Made by a program: the position numbers and the translations under genes. A stretch of DNA of 64,000 bases from Unio delphinus (taxonomy: Eukaryota > Mollusca > Bivalvia > Unionida > Unionidae). Numbering within the stretch: position 1 is the first letter of the stretch; every line of letters starts with the position of its first letter. The notes below the pieces were generated by a model. That model did no database searches. It was given only the letters and a program-made list of their open reading frames with translations, and was not told the DNA's origin. Of the stretch, positions 36,700 to 49,864 are shown in pieces. Where the stretch lies: contig JAQISU010000171.1 in assembly GCA_029339505.1 (NCBI GenBank), forward strand, positions 800,001-864,000. Reading direction: 5' to 3'.

Positions 36700-37485
36700 A
36701 GATTATGACTTGGTGATATTGAAGAGATCTGTCTCGATTTGACTTGGTGATATTGAGGAGATCTGTCTCGAGTTGACTTGGTGATATTGAGGAGATCTGT
36801 CTCGAGTTGACATGGTGATATCGTGGAGATCTGTCTCGAATTGACTTGGTGATATTGAGGAAATCTGTCTCGAGTTGACTTGGTGATATGGAGGAGATCT
36901 GTCTCGAGTTGACTTGGTGATATTGAGTAGATCTGTCTCTAATTGACTCTGTGAATAAGGAGATCTGTCTCGAGTTGACTTTGTGATCTTAAGGAGATCT
37001 GTCTCGAGTTGACATGGTGATATTGAGGAGATCTGTCTCGAGTTGACTTGGTGATATTGAGGATATCTGTCTCGAATTGACTTGGTGATATTGAGGAGAT
37101 TTGTCTCTAATTGACTTTGTGAATGAGGAGATCTGTCTCGAGTTGACTTTGTGATCTTAAGGAGATCTGTCTCGAGTTGACTTGGTGATATTGAGGAGAT
37201 CTGTCTCGAATTGACTTGGTGATATTGAGGAAATCTATCTCTAATTGACTTTGTGATATTGAGATGATCTGTCTCTAATTGACTTTGTGATCTTGAGGAG
37301 ATCTGTCTCGAGTTGACTTTGTGATATTGAGATCTGTCACGAGTTGGCTTGGTGATATTGAGAAGATCTGTCTCGAACTGACTTGGTGATATTGAGGAGA
37401 TCTGTCTCGAATTGACTTGGTGATATTGAGGAGATCTGTCTCGAGTTGACTTGGTGATCTTTTGGATATCTTCGTTTGATCTTAC
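36700..37485. repeat. 34 bp minisatellite
   Basis: About 23 units of 34 bp, built on gagatctgtctcgagttgac and ttggtgatattg. Three units equal 102 bases, so all frames recur every 34 codons. The minus strand stays open for 264 codons purely because the unit lacks stops. It is not a gene. Confidence 0.95.
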
Positions 37486-37683
37486 TGACCATACCATTGT
37501 TTTCTCAGGTTGAGATATTGCTTTTTCATTTGTCGTATCTTCTCGTCTGAAGTGACCTTCTTAGACGGAGAAACATCAACCAATATTGTCATTTTTTCCA
37601 TGTCATTGTAATATACTAGTTGCTGTTTCTCTAAATAGGCGATCACAACTTTTCGTATTAGAGACTAGGTTAATAGTATAATA

Positions 37684-38170
37684 ATGTCGCCACAACGTAT
37701 GATGACTGAGCAATTTGATGATAATGAGTTTGAAGATCACGAAATGAACTACCAGTATCAGAAATATTTATTATATGCGAGGAACAAGTTTTCTTAGATT
37801 ACAACCGTTAAAACCAAACCATTTTGGTTTGTTATCACTAAACAGTTATGTCGGTTTGGTTAGGGCAACAAAGCAATACAGATTTGTAAAACTATTGTTG
37901 TGCTGATTCATGAATTTTTAAATGGTCCTCTACCTAAAGGGAAACGCTTATATCATGTATCTAACGATAGAACAAACAATAATAGCGATAATGTATCGTT
38001 AAATGATGAATATAAATGACATCTTGTTTGTAACAGTTATGAAAGTAATGAAAATAGAATGGTCAGAAATAAAAACGTTATTTGCACAATTACTAATTTG
38101 AGTTACATCCAAATGTACTTGTGGTGTGATAAATCAACAAAACATTATTAATTTTAACTATCTGTATATG
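37684..38170 (+). pseudogene. HNH/NUMOD-like relic
   Basis: Plus-strand pieces near 37860-38060 read KTIVVLIHEFLNGPLPKGKR and NDRTNNNSDNVSLNDEYK. This follows the 'V---F-G-LP-G--I-H-N-D--NN---NL' pattern of NUMOD4/HNH homing-endonuclease-like proteins. Several stops interrupt the frame. It may derive from the same kind of virus-like element as 53-64 kb, whose HNH gene is at 60445. The remainder to 38459, including an 83-codon minus-strand frame at 38184-38435, has no recognised match. Confidence 0.5.
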
Positions 38171-38459
38171 ATATAGTGTCAATTCAGACGGTCTCGTCAT
38201 TGATCATCTTAACAGTATCAAAACCGATAATCGAAATTTCAATATGGAATCTGTCACATAACTTTAAAACCTTCAACGAATTATTACTGGTGTAATAAGA
38301 GTAGCAACGCAGGTGCTCTCTATTAATCTCGAAGAAAAGAAATTTAAGTTCCTTTATGCTGCTGATAAGCTGTGGTATTAACTTACGTTCAGTCATAAAT
38401 GTAGTTGTTGGCATAACAAAACCCAGCTCACTCAAACAACTTCGATGGAGTTCAAACTA

Positions 38460-41334
38460 AATTCAACTACATTGAATAAAAGAATGTATCTCGTTATCAT
38501 TTTAACTAGTTTAATAAAAGAATGTATCTCACTAGTTCTAACTAGTTTAAAAATTTAGTATAATAATGTATCTCACTAGCGTTCTAGCTAGTTTAGTATA
38601 AGAATGAACCTCACTAGCGTTCTAACTAGTTTAATAAATCAATGTACCTCACTAGCGTTCTAACTGGTTTAATAAATTAATGTATCTTACTAGCGTTCTA
38701 ACTAGTTTAATAAATTAATGTATGTCACTAGCGTTCTAACTAATTTAATATAAGAAGGTATATCACTAGCGTCCTAATTAGTTTAATATAAGAAAGTATC
38801 TCACTAGTGTTCTAACTAGTTTAACAAATTAATGTATCTCACTAGCGTTCTAACTAGTTTAATATAAGAATGTATCTCACTAGCATTCTAACTAGTTTAA
38901 TAAAAGAAAGTATATCACTAGCGTCCTAACTAGTTTAATATAAGAAAGTATCTCACTAGTGTTCTAACAAGTTTAATAAATTAATGTATCTCACTAGCAT
39001 TCTAACTCGTTTAATATAAGAATGAACCTCACTAGCACTCTAACTAGTTTAATATAAGAAAGTATATCACTAGCGTCCTAACTAGTTTGATATAAGAAAG
39101 TATCTCACTAGTGTTCTAACTAGTTTAACAAATTAATGTATCTCACTAGCGTTCTAACTAGTTTAATATAAGAATGTATCTCGCTAGCATTCTAACTAGT
39201 TTAATATAAGAAAGTATATCACTAGCGTTCTAACTAGTTTAACAAATTAATGTATCTCACTAGTGTTCTAACAAGTTTAACAAATTAATGTATCTCACTA
39301 GCATTCTAACTCGTTTAATATAAGAATGTATCTCACTAGCATTCTAACTAGTTTAATATAAAGAAAGTACATCACTAGCGTCCTAACTAGTTTAATATAA
39401 AAATGTATCTCACTTGCGTTCTAACTAGTTTAATATAAGAATGTATCTCACTAGCATTCTGACTAGTTTAATATAAGAAAGTATATCACTAGCGTCCTAA
39501 CTAGTTTAATATAAGAAAGTATATCACTAGCGTTCTAACTAGTTTAACAAATTAATGTATCTCACTAGCGTTCTAACTAGTTTAATATAAGAATGTATCT
39601 TACTAGCATTCTGACTAGTTTAATATAAGAAAGTATATCACTAGCGTTCTAACTAGTTTAATATAAGAATTATCTCACTTGCGTTCTAACTATTTTAATA
39701 TAAGAATGTATCTCACTAGCATTCTGACTAGTTTAATATAAGAAAGTATATCACTAGCGTCCTAACTAGTTTAATATAAGAAAGTATCTCACTAGCGTTC
39801 TAACTAGCTTAACAAATTAATGTATCTCACTAGCGTTCTAATTATTTAATATAGGAATGTATCTCACTAGCATTCTGACTAGTTTAATATAAGAAAGTAT
39901 ATCACTAGCGTCCTAACTAGTTTAATATAAGAATGTATCTCACTTGCGTTCTAACTATTTTAATATAAGAATGTATCTCACTAGCATTCTGACTAGTTTA
40001 ATATAAGAAAGTATATCACTAGCGTCCTAACTAGTTTAATATAAGAAAGTATATCACTAGCGTTCTAACTAGTTTAACAAATTAATGTATCTCACTAGCG
40101 TTCTAACTAGTTTAATATAAGAATGTATATCACTAGCGTTCTAACTAGTTTGATATAAGAAAGTATCTCACTAGCATTCTAACTAGTTTAACAAATTAAT
40201 GTATCTCACTAGCATTCTAACTTGTTTAATATAAGAAATGTATCTCACTAGCATTCTAACTAGTTTAATATAAGAAAGTATATCACTAGCATCCTAACTA
40301 GTTTAATATAAGAAAATATCTCACTAGTGTTCTAACAAGTTTAATAAATTAATGTATCTCACTAGCATTTTAACTCGTTTAATATAAGAATGTACCTCAC
40401 TAGCATTCTAAATAGTTTAATATAAGAAAGTATATCACTAGCGTCCTAACTAGTTTAATATAAGAAAGTATCTCACTAGTGTTCTAACTAGTTTAATATA
40501 AGAATGTATCTCACTAGCTTTATCACTAGTTTAATACAAGAATGTATCTCACTAGCCTTCTAACTAGTTTAATATAAGAATGTATCTCAGTAGCATTATC
40601 ACTAGTTTCATATAAGAATGTATCTTACTAGCGTTCTAGCTAGTGAATCTATCTCACTACCTTTCTAAATAGTTTAATATAAGAATGTATCTCACTAGCG
40701 TTCTAGCTAGTTTAATATAAGAATGTATCTCACTAGCATTCTAACTAGTTTAATATAAGAAAGTATATCACTAGCGTTCTAACTAGCTTAACAAATTAAT
40801 TTATCTCACTAGCGTTCTAATTATTTAATATAAGAATGTATCTCACTAGAATTCTAACTAGTTTAATATAAGAATGTATCTCACTTGCGTTCTAACTAGT
40901 TTAATATAAGAATGTATCTCACTAGCATTCTGACTAGTTTAATATAAGAAAGTATATCACTAGCGTCCTAACTAGTTTAATATAAGAATGTATATCAATA
41001 GCGTTCTAACTAGTTTAACAAATTAATGTATCTCACTAGCGTTCTAACTAGTTTAATATAAGAATGTATCTTACTAGCATTCTGACTAGTTTAATATAAG
41101 AAAGTATATCACTAGCGTTCTAACTAGTTTAATATAAGAAAGTATATCACTAGCGTTCTAACTAGCTTAACAAATTAATGTATCTCACTAGCGTTCTAAT
41201 TATTTAATATAAGAATGTATCTCACTAGAATTCTAACTAATTTAATATAAGAATGTATTTCACTAGCTTTTTAACTAGTTTAATAAAAGAATGTATCTCA
41301 CTAGCTTTATAACTAGTTTAATACAAGAATGTAT
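38460..41334. repeat. 38 bp satellite with higher-order structure
   Basis: About 75 units of 38 bp, built on tttaatataagaatgtatct and cactagcgttctaactag. Variant types alternate non-randomly: gcattct, gcgtcct, gtgttct, and a form with aacaaattaatg in place of atataagaatg. This gives higher-order blocks of 4-5 units. Each unit carries the palindrome aactagtt. The array ends exactly where duplication copy B begins. Confidence 0.96.
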
Positions 41335-41465
41335 CTGTGAACAAAAAATATTTCTCAGAAGATCTTTCCACAATAATGTAATTTAATGTCGCCATTTCAT
41401 TGGCTTCCAATTAAGTGACGTGAAGCAAAGAAGAAAGTATTGGAGTGATTGTCTTTGCTGTTGGT

Positions 41466-41723
41466 TGTTGTTATTATTGTTGCTGTTGTAGGGTTTAACG
41501 TTTTTTTCAGCACACGATAGGCTATACATGGCGGCCAGTATCATTGGTGCAGAATTAACCCGGGAAAAACCCCGGAAAAGGCCACCGACCCACGAGAAGC
41601 TACTGGCAAGCTTTCTCACAGAACTACGTTAGCCGAATCTTTGACTCGAACCCATGCAGACAGATGAAATGGCAGTGATCCGTAACGGAAAGCGCTTTAG
41701 ACCAATCGGCCACTGGGTCTCCT
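41466..41723 (-). mobile_element. V-SINE, copy 2
   Basis: Same SINE and same target duplication (tctttgctgttggt at 41452-41465 and 41724-41737) as the copy at 16226, without the nested MITE. It was therefore inserted before the segmental duplication. It has a tRNA-like head at the high-coordinate end and a triplet-rich tail at the low end. Confidence 0.85.
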
Positions 41724-43289
41724 TCTTTGCTGTTGGTACTCAGCTAACTAATATTGTATCTCTTTTAAATTAACCATTCTTAATTTCATTGATTTTCAAC
41801 AAAATAAACAAATGAAATATGAAACTATATTGTCACGAGAGGCAAAATCAGGAGTGATAATAAGAAATGTTTCCACTTCACGAATGATATATTTCCTTAT
41901 ATCTACTAAATAACGCAGATTTTGTTCGTGTATAGTAAGTACCACAACCATCGAATTGCTTGAATTGCTTTCCTTGTCATGTGCCAGTGCGATTATCATA
42001 TGCATTATTATATTAATATAAAGCAGTTCAGAACTTTAAGTTAACTACAGGACAGTGACGTCTTACAAATATCGCTGGCACAAAAAAAATCAAAGTGTGC
42101 ATATTATTAAATTATTGAATCTTCTCAAACTAAACTAAAATGTTTCATCTTCGTTTCCAGATATTTTGTGTGGATTGGTACATTGAAAATGCTTGGGTCA
42201 CGGGTTAATATAGAAACATTACAAATTGCTACGTCGATACATTGCATAGCGTTGCATATTTAAGATAATTATTTTAAGGATTATAAATGTTTGGTTCTAT
42301 AACGTTTTCACGTCAGCATTAAGACGTTCATAACTTTTTTTACTTTGGTAAACGTGGGTCTTGTTTAATAGATGCTGGTCCCAAATTTCGATTATTACCT
42401 TTTTTCTTTTGGCAATCAACTCTCTTCAGTATAATATTTTCCATTGTTTCCAATTATGAGCTCGGTTCTTAATCTGTGCCATATTGTTTGTCACCCAGTC
42501 ATCACAGTAAACGATTTCGTTGACGGTTTCGTTTCCAGTCCTTGTGACCACTGATATATTTAAATACAGTTATCACGGAATTATGTGCGTGAAAGCACTT
42601 TGTATATTATTTGAACAAAATAATATAAATTGGGCTGTGGTTATCCATGATGCATGGTTCTAGCCTTCAGCTGAGATATACGAATCTTATTATATTCAAC
42701 AAAGTAAACACAAAGCGTAGGCAATGAATCGTCGTCGTTTACCTCGATATCTCTGGTTATGGATTTTACAACATCCATCACAGATAAAATTCCTACGTCG
42801 GCAAATAATCGCCTGGATGGAGTTTGGTATACGCTGACTCAACATCAGGCCAGTCTTCAATTTCCAACATTAGCAAGAGACTAGTTCGACTAACATCGTT
42901 CGGTTGTTAGCAATCCCGATATTGGCTAAGTTTTTCCAATCTTAATATTTTATACCTATAAAACAAAGTTATCCATAAGCATAAGGATAAGTTATTTAAT
43001 TTAAATAAAATGGTATCTTCGTTCTCTCAGATCATTTTCATTTTTCTTTAATTCGCGAAATCCGCCCATGTCTCACGTGACGTATCACAACATGAATTAG
43101 AGCCATGTTTGAACGGTTCATTGCGTGGCTGTTTGGAGGGGTATACGTTCCTTGCAAGGTTACTATACATTAACTAGACTTTTTCATGACATTATGATTT
43201 TGTATGTGAACAATCATAAGATAATGAAATTCGACACAGTCATTAAAAACTGTTCGCGGAAAACAGATGTCGTGGTTTTTATTCAAACA

Positions 43290-44300
43290 TGGTATTGCTA
43301 GCCAGGATGGTTAAGTGTGACTGGATTTTATTCAAAGTTGGCATGGCCAGGATGGTTGAGTGTGACTGGATTTTATTCAAGGTTGGCATGGCCCGGATGG
43401 TTAAGTGTGACTGGATTTCATTCAAGGTTGGCATGGCCCGGATGGTTAAGTGTGACTGGATTTTATTCAAGGTTGGCATGGCTAGGATGGTTAAGTGTGA
43501 CTGGATTTTATTCAAGGTTGGCATGGCTAGGATGGTTAAGTGTGACTGGATTTTATTCAAGGTTGGCATGGCTAGGATGGTTAAGTGTGACTGGATTTTA
43601 TTCAAGGTTGGCATTGCCAGGATGGTTAAGTGTGACTGGATTTTACTCAAGGTTGGCATGGCCAGGATGGTTGAGTGTGACTGGATTTCATTCAAGGTTG
43701 GCATGGCCAGGATGGTTAAGTGTGACTGGATTTTATTCAAGGTTGGCATGGCCCGGATGGTTAAGTGTGACTGGATTTCATTCAAGGTTTGCTTGGCCAG
43801 GAAGGTTAAGTGTGACTGGATTTTATTCAAGGTTGGCATTGCCAGGATGGTTAAGTGTGACTGGATTTTATTCAAGGTTGGCATGGCCCAGATGCTTAAG
43901 TGTGACTGGAATTTATTCAAGGTTGGCATGGCCAGGATGTTTGAGTGTGACTGGATTTTATTCAAGGTTGGCATGGCCCGGATGGTTAAGTGTGACTGGA
44001 TTTTATTCAAGATTGGCATGACCCGGATGGTTAAGTGTGACTGGATTTTATTCAAGGTTGGCATGAGCCGGATGGTTAAGTGTGACTGGATTTTATTCAA
44101 GGTTGGCATGGCCAGGGAGGTTAAGTGTGACTGGATTTTTTTCAAGGTTGGCATTGCCAGGATGGTTAAGTGTGACTGGATTTTATTCAAGGTTGGCATG
44201 GCCCGGATGGTTAAGTGTGACTGGATTTTATTCAAGGTTGGCTTGGCCAGGATGGTTAATTTTGACTGCAATTTATTCAAGGTTGGCATGGCCAGCATAG
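43290..44300 (+). repeat. 45 bp array, expanded allele (about 22 units)
   Basis: About 22 units of exactly 45 bp, built on ggttggcatggccaggatgg, ttaagtgtgactggatttta and ttcaa. Because 45 is a multiple of three and the unit lacks stops in several frames, long frames are open on both strands: 382 and 234 codons on plus, 339 on minus. The conceptual plus repeat is MVKCDWILFKVGMAR, 15 residues. The short allele in copy A has about five units. I see no promoter, start context or family support for a protein. Confidence 0.95.
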
Positions 44301-44824
44301 GTAAGGGTGTCTGTTCATATTACAGTTTGGTAATTAAATCAAATGCTTTTTTCTTTGCTTATTTTTTATCTTTAGAGAAGATAATCATATATAGAACACT
44401 GCTCACGACGCAAACTGTGACGTGGCAGCACACATGACTGTCAAACATTATTATTGCCCCTCCACTGGGTCAACACTGAATGTCTAACAACTTGTCTCCT
44501 ACGTCGACCCAACTTACCCTAATGACGTTGGCCAACTTTGGTCTGGCTAGACTATTTTAAAAATGTGAATATGGGCAGATGTTGGTTCAAGTAATTCTTG
44601 TCGTTGCTACAACATTGGCGCGACAGCGACTAGATGAGGAAATCAGCGTCATCCACATTAAGCCGACATTGCACACGAATTTGTTAATAATGGCTAAGTG
44701 TGTGTTATTTATCTGGTATAATGATTACATTGCTATCTTTCTGTACTAGAATGTGTACTAACCATTGTCAGAAAGCTGTCCATTTATGAATGCAACCTTC
44801 AGTTGTATGTAAAACTTATACTGA
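44301..44824. other. Duplication unique sequence, no gene
   Basis: It matches 18773-19290 of copy A. No coding or RNA feature is supported. Confidence 0.6.
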
Positions 44825-44890
44825 CATACATACATACATACATACATACATACATACATACATACATACATACATACATACATACATACA
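44825..44890. repeat. (CATA)n microsatellite
   Basis: Pure tetranucleotide run, counterpart of 19291-19357. Confidence 0.97.
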
Positions 44891-45115
44891 GCAAACCTGT
44901 TACATTATTTGTACGAAACTTCGCATGGATATTAGTAATTTTCACAGATCAGGTTTTAGAATCATCTTCTGGTTAAAATTACATTTTCTTGGCATCTAAC
45001 AATCTGGTTGTTTATAAATCCAGGAAAAGAAGATTAGTCACTCCAATAATTAAACTATGGGTCTACTAAATTTCGTGTAATGGCTAGTGCCAGCATTCAT
45101 GTGTCTTCGATTCCA
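44887..45115 (+). repeat. Displaced 230 bp copy of downstream duplication sequence
   Basis: The block gcaaacctgttacattattt to gccagcattcatgtgtcttc is present here and again at 45505-45725. Copy A has the equivalent only once (about 19802-20025). It replaces or splits the sequence that follows the CATA run in copy A. Confidence 0.88.
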
Positions 45116-46493
45116 TGCTAGTATTCATAAGATTATATACGATAAACTTGCGGTATTTTTAAAAATTAAAGTTTCTTTTAATTTGAGACATTAAACTTTG
45201 TACGTTAATAATGTAATTCTTAGAGGCAATAATTTGATATTTTTCAGTAATATAAAATGTATAGAATCCACCATTCTCTTGAAATCTGAAAAGGGGTGCC
45301 ATTATTTAAATAATGATTGTTCGGTCACCTCTGTGCGCTAGACATCAAAAGCTCAGTGAAATATTTATAAATAAAATCCACTGCAGTAGTGACTTGCTTA
45401 AAGAAAAATTGGGCCACAATTTGTGTGGAGTCGTAAATGTTCAATCTGTAATATTTCCTTTTTAAGATCAAAATATAGCATTATAAACAAAGATTTATAC
45501 TCAAGCAAACCTGTTACATTATTTGTACGAAACTTCGCATGGATATTAGTAATTTTCACAGATCAAGTTTTAGAATCATCTTCTGGTTAAAATTACATTT
45601 TCTTGGCATCTAACAATCTGGTTGTTTATAAATCCAGGAAAAGAAGATTAGTCACTCCAATAATTAAAATATGGATCTACTAAATTTCGTGTAATGGCTA
45701 GTGCCAGCATTCATGTGTCTTCGATTGGCAGCTACTCAAATCCATTTTTCAAAATTATAGGAGAATGTAATAAAACCAAATAACAATTAAATGTCAGATA
45801 GCCAAGCAACAATTAAACCAGTCATAGACGTCTGAATATTGAAACTGATAATTTAAAAAAAGAAATTTTTGTGGCTCAATGAATCACAAAAGGGCAAAAC
45901 ACTTTCAAACTTAGGACTAATATACCAGTATTTAAAGGTAAGGCTGGTCCTCTCCCCTTACTAAAAATAATAATCCAAACAATAGAACCATATATCTTTA
46001 TAATCAGCAATTTTAAAGCTGATATTGAGAATAGATATATATGACAGACACTGATCTCGAATAATCATTGAATGGCTATGCAATCAACCAATCGCTATTC
46101 ACCCTTTTGAATAATGGAAATTTGAGCATAGTGCGTGTATACGAAAGGTATAAAAACTCACGGTAAGGCATGAGAGCTAGAGACATACTTACTATTCAAT
46201 TGCAGCGATAAGCGAAGTTATTTACGTACAGGACAGTATCAGACAGAAATAAAACGGCGAGAAAATAACGTAAAGGAATTACAGAAAGAAATTTCAACTT
46301 GGCAAAAAATAAAGTGATGAGGTGACAGAAATAAAAATACTGAAACTATCTCTGTTTTCGCCATATAGGATTAGATATTATTTATCAAGGAACGTGTGAA
46401 CCAGGATTCAATTGCATAGCGTCATTGATGATATAAACAGGAGTAAAGGTCCAGCAAATGCAAGTCAAACCAGACTGTTAAGGATGGTAAGTG

Positions 46494-46560
<67 letters not shown>

Positions 46561-46562
<2 letters not shown>

Positions 46563-47995
46563 CAATCAGTCAGGTCAATCAATGACATTATAAGAAAGAT
46601 CGATCATATTTTTAGAAGATCATTCGCTTATATTAAGAGAAAGATCAATCACTTATATCATCAGTCAGATCAATAACTTACCATATGAGGCAGATCAATC
46701 ACTTATATTACCATGCATATAAATCACTTACATCAGATAAGTCAATCCCTTACATTATCAAACAGATCAATAAATGACATTATCAGTCAGATCAATGACT
46801 TACGTTGCCAGCCAGATCACTCACTTACATTACCAGCCAGATTAATTAAAATGTTCGATAGATCAATCACAAATATTGTTAGCAGATCATTCAGATTTAT
46901 CAGTTACTTGCATTACCAGCCAGAACAATCAATTTCATTAACAGCAGATCATTCTTTTAAATCACAATCCAGATCAATCACATGTATTATTCAGATCAAT
47001 AATTTACATTGCCAGAATTATCAATTACATACATTATTAGACATGCCAATTATTAACACTACCATCAAGATCAATATCTCACATTAACAAACATAACAAT
47101 CACTTACAAAATCAGTCAAATCAATCAATTACACTACCAGCCAGATCAATCACTTACATTATCAGTCACAACAATCACTTACTATAACAGACAGATAAAT
47201 CAATTACATTAACAAACAGAGCAATCAATTACATTATCAGCGAGATCAGTCACTTTCATTATCATTTTTGATCAATCGCTTACATTACCATCTATCTTAA
47301 TCACTTACACTATCAGACTGATCAATCACTAACATTATTAGACAGATCAGTCACTTAGATTATCAGATAGATCAGATACCAACATTACCAGACAGATCAG
47401 TCACTTACATTATCAGACAGGTCAGTCATTTGCCTTATCAGACAGATCAATCGTTTATATTATCAGACAGATCAGTCATTTACATTATCAGATAGGTCAG
47501 TCATTTACCTTATCAGACAGATCAATCATTGACATTATCATATAGAAAAATCACTTACATTATAAGACACATAAATCACTTACATTGTCGGTCAGATCAA
47601 TCACATACATTATCAGACACAACAATCACTTACATTATCAGACAGGTCTGTCATATACATTATCAGAGAGGTCAGTCATTTACATTATCACACAGACTAA
47701 TCACTTACATTATCAGAAAGATAAGTCACTTACATTATGAGACACATCAATTATTTACATTTTCAGACAGTTCAATCATTTACATTATCATATACAAGAA
47801 TCACTTACATTATTAGATAGATAAATCACTTAAATTGTCGGTCAGATCAATCACATACATTAACAGACAGAACAATCACTTACATTATCATATATAGGAA
47901 TCACTTCTCTGACAGATCAATCACATACATTAACAGACAGATCAATTACATACATTACCAGTCCAATCAATATATTGCCGGTTATATCAATTGGA
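46561..47995 (+). repeat. Degenerate 25 bp repeat field
   Basis: Degenerate tandem units of about 25 bp contain gatcaatcacttacattatc and agacag. The first 770 bases are shared with copy A. From 47330 the array continues only here and becomes more regular. Confidence 0.88.
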
Positions 47996-48029
47996 TAGTT
48001 CACAACCAGTTAGACTGATCAATCAGCGG

Positions 48030-48495
48030 TATTACAGTCATCTCCAATCTCTTCAAATAAATATTAGTCATCTCTAATCTCTTCAAAAAAATATTAGTCA
48101 TCTCTAATCTCTTCAAATAAATATTACAGTCATATCTAATATTTTCAGATAAATAGTACAGTAATCTTTAATCTCTTCAGATAAATATTAATGTAATCTC
48201 TAATATTTTCAGATAAATATTAGAAACATCTTTAATCTCTTTAGTTAAATATTACAGAAATCTTTAATCTCTCTTGTTAAATATTACAGAAATCTTCAAT
48301 CTCTTTAGTTAAATATTACAGTCATCTTTAATCTATCCAGAAAAAAGTCATCTCTAATCTTTTCAGATTAACATTAGTCATCTTTAATCTCTTCATATAA
48401 ATATTAGTCATCTTTAATCTCTTCGGATAAATAGTACAGTCATCTATAATGTCTTCAGATTAACATTTGTCATCTTCAATCTCTTCCAATAAATA
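48030..48495 (+). repeat. 30 bp repeat
   Basis: About 15 units of roughly 30 bp, built on tcatctctaatctcttcaaa and taaatattag. Confidence 0.9.
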
Positions 48496-48499
48496 AAGA

Positions 48500-49545
<1,046 letters not shown>

Positions 49546-49639
49546 TCTAAGCAAAAATCAGATAATGACTATTGGTTTGTGTGTTTATTGATGAATTTAG
49601 AGTTTCACAATTTATTTCTTTTATGATTGTATTTATTCA

Positions 49640-49864
49640 TATAAAATATCCAGGAAACGTAGCTATGTTACACTAATAAACATTCTATCATATCAAATAA
49701 TGTTTATTGATGTATCCTTGTGTTGCGGAGTTTAGAATTTCATAATTTGTTTATTTAGGATTGTATTTATTCACATAAAATATGCAGGAAACGTAGCTAT
49801 TTTACACTATCTAATAAACATCCTATCATATCAAATACTTCTATTTCAGCTCTATCAGAAAGAA
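49640..49864 (+). promoter_or_regulatory. TLR 5' flank with likely splice acceptor
   Basis: A pyrimidine-rich tract and AG (acttctatttcag at about 49837-49849) end 15 bases before the TLR ATG, as expected for an intron in the 5' UTR. The preceding sequence is a tandem duplication of about 115 bp: gattgtatttattcayataa and aaacgtagctat occur at about 49626 and 49755. The promoter itself is not visible and may lie upstream of the repeats. Confidence 0.45.

Larger units (their letters stand above)
41335..47330 (+). repeat. Segmental duplication copy B (uninterrupted)
   Basis: It matches copy A from 16096 to 20312 and then, without a break, from 35003 to about 36690. The join at 46016-46042 (aaagctgatattgagaatag then atatatatgacag) has no Polinton and only a few AT pairs, so it is the empty site. 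It includes a SINE (41466-41723), the expanded 45 bp array, a CATA run, an (AT)n run at 46494-46560 and 25 bp units. Single-copy parts (41740-43285, 44300-44820, 45725-46490) contain no supported gene. Confidence 0.93.

Noticed and set aside
36703..37497. 264-codon open frame on the minus strand
   Set aside because: It is produced by a 34 bp minisatellite with no stop in any phase. The conceptual protein just cycles through the unit's three frames.
38184..38435. 83-codon minus-strand ORF beside the HNH relic
   Set aside because: No recognisable family. Composition is plausible but there is no start context or neighbour support, so it is mentioned only in the relic entry.
43279..44437. Long overlapping open frames of 339-382 codons on both strands
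   Set aside because: They arise from an exact 45 bp tandem unit without stops. The paralogous array at 18545 is short and not open. Kept as a repeat, not as a gene.
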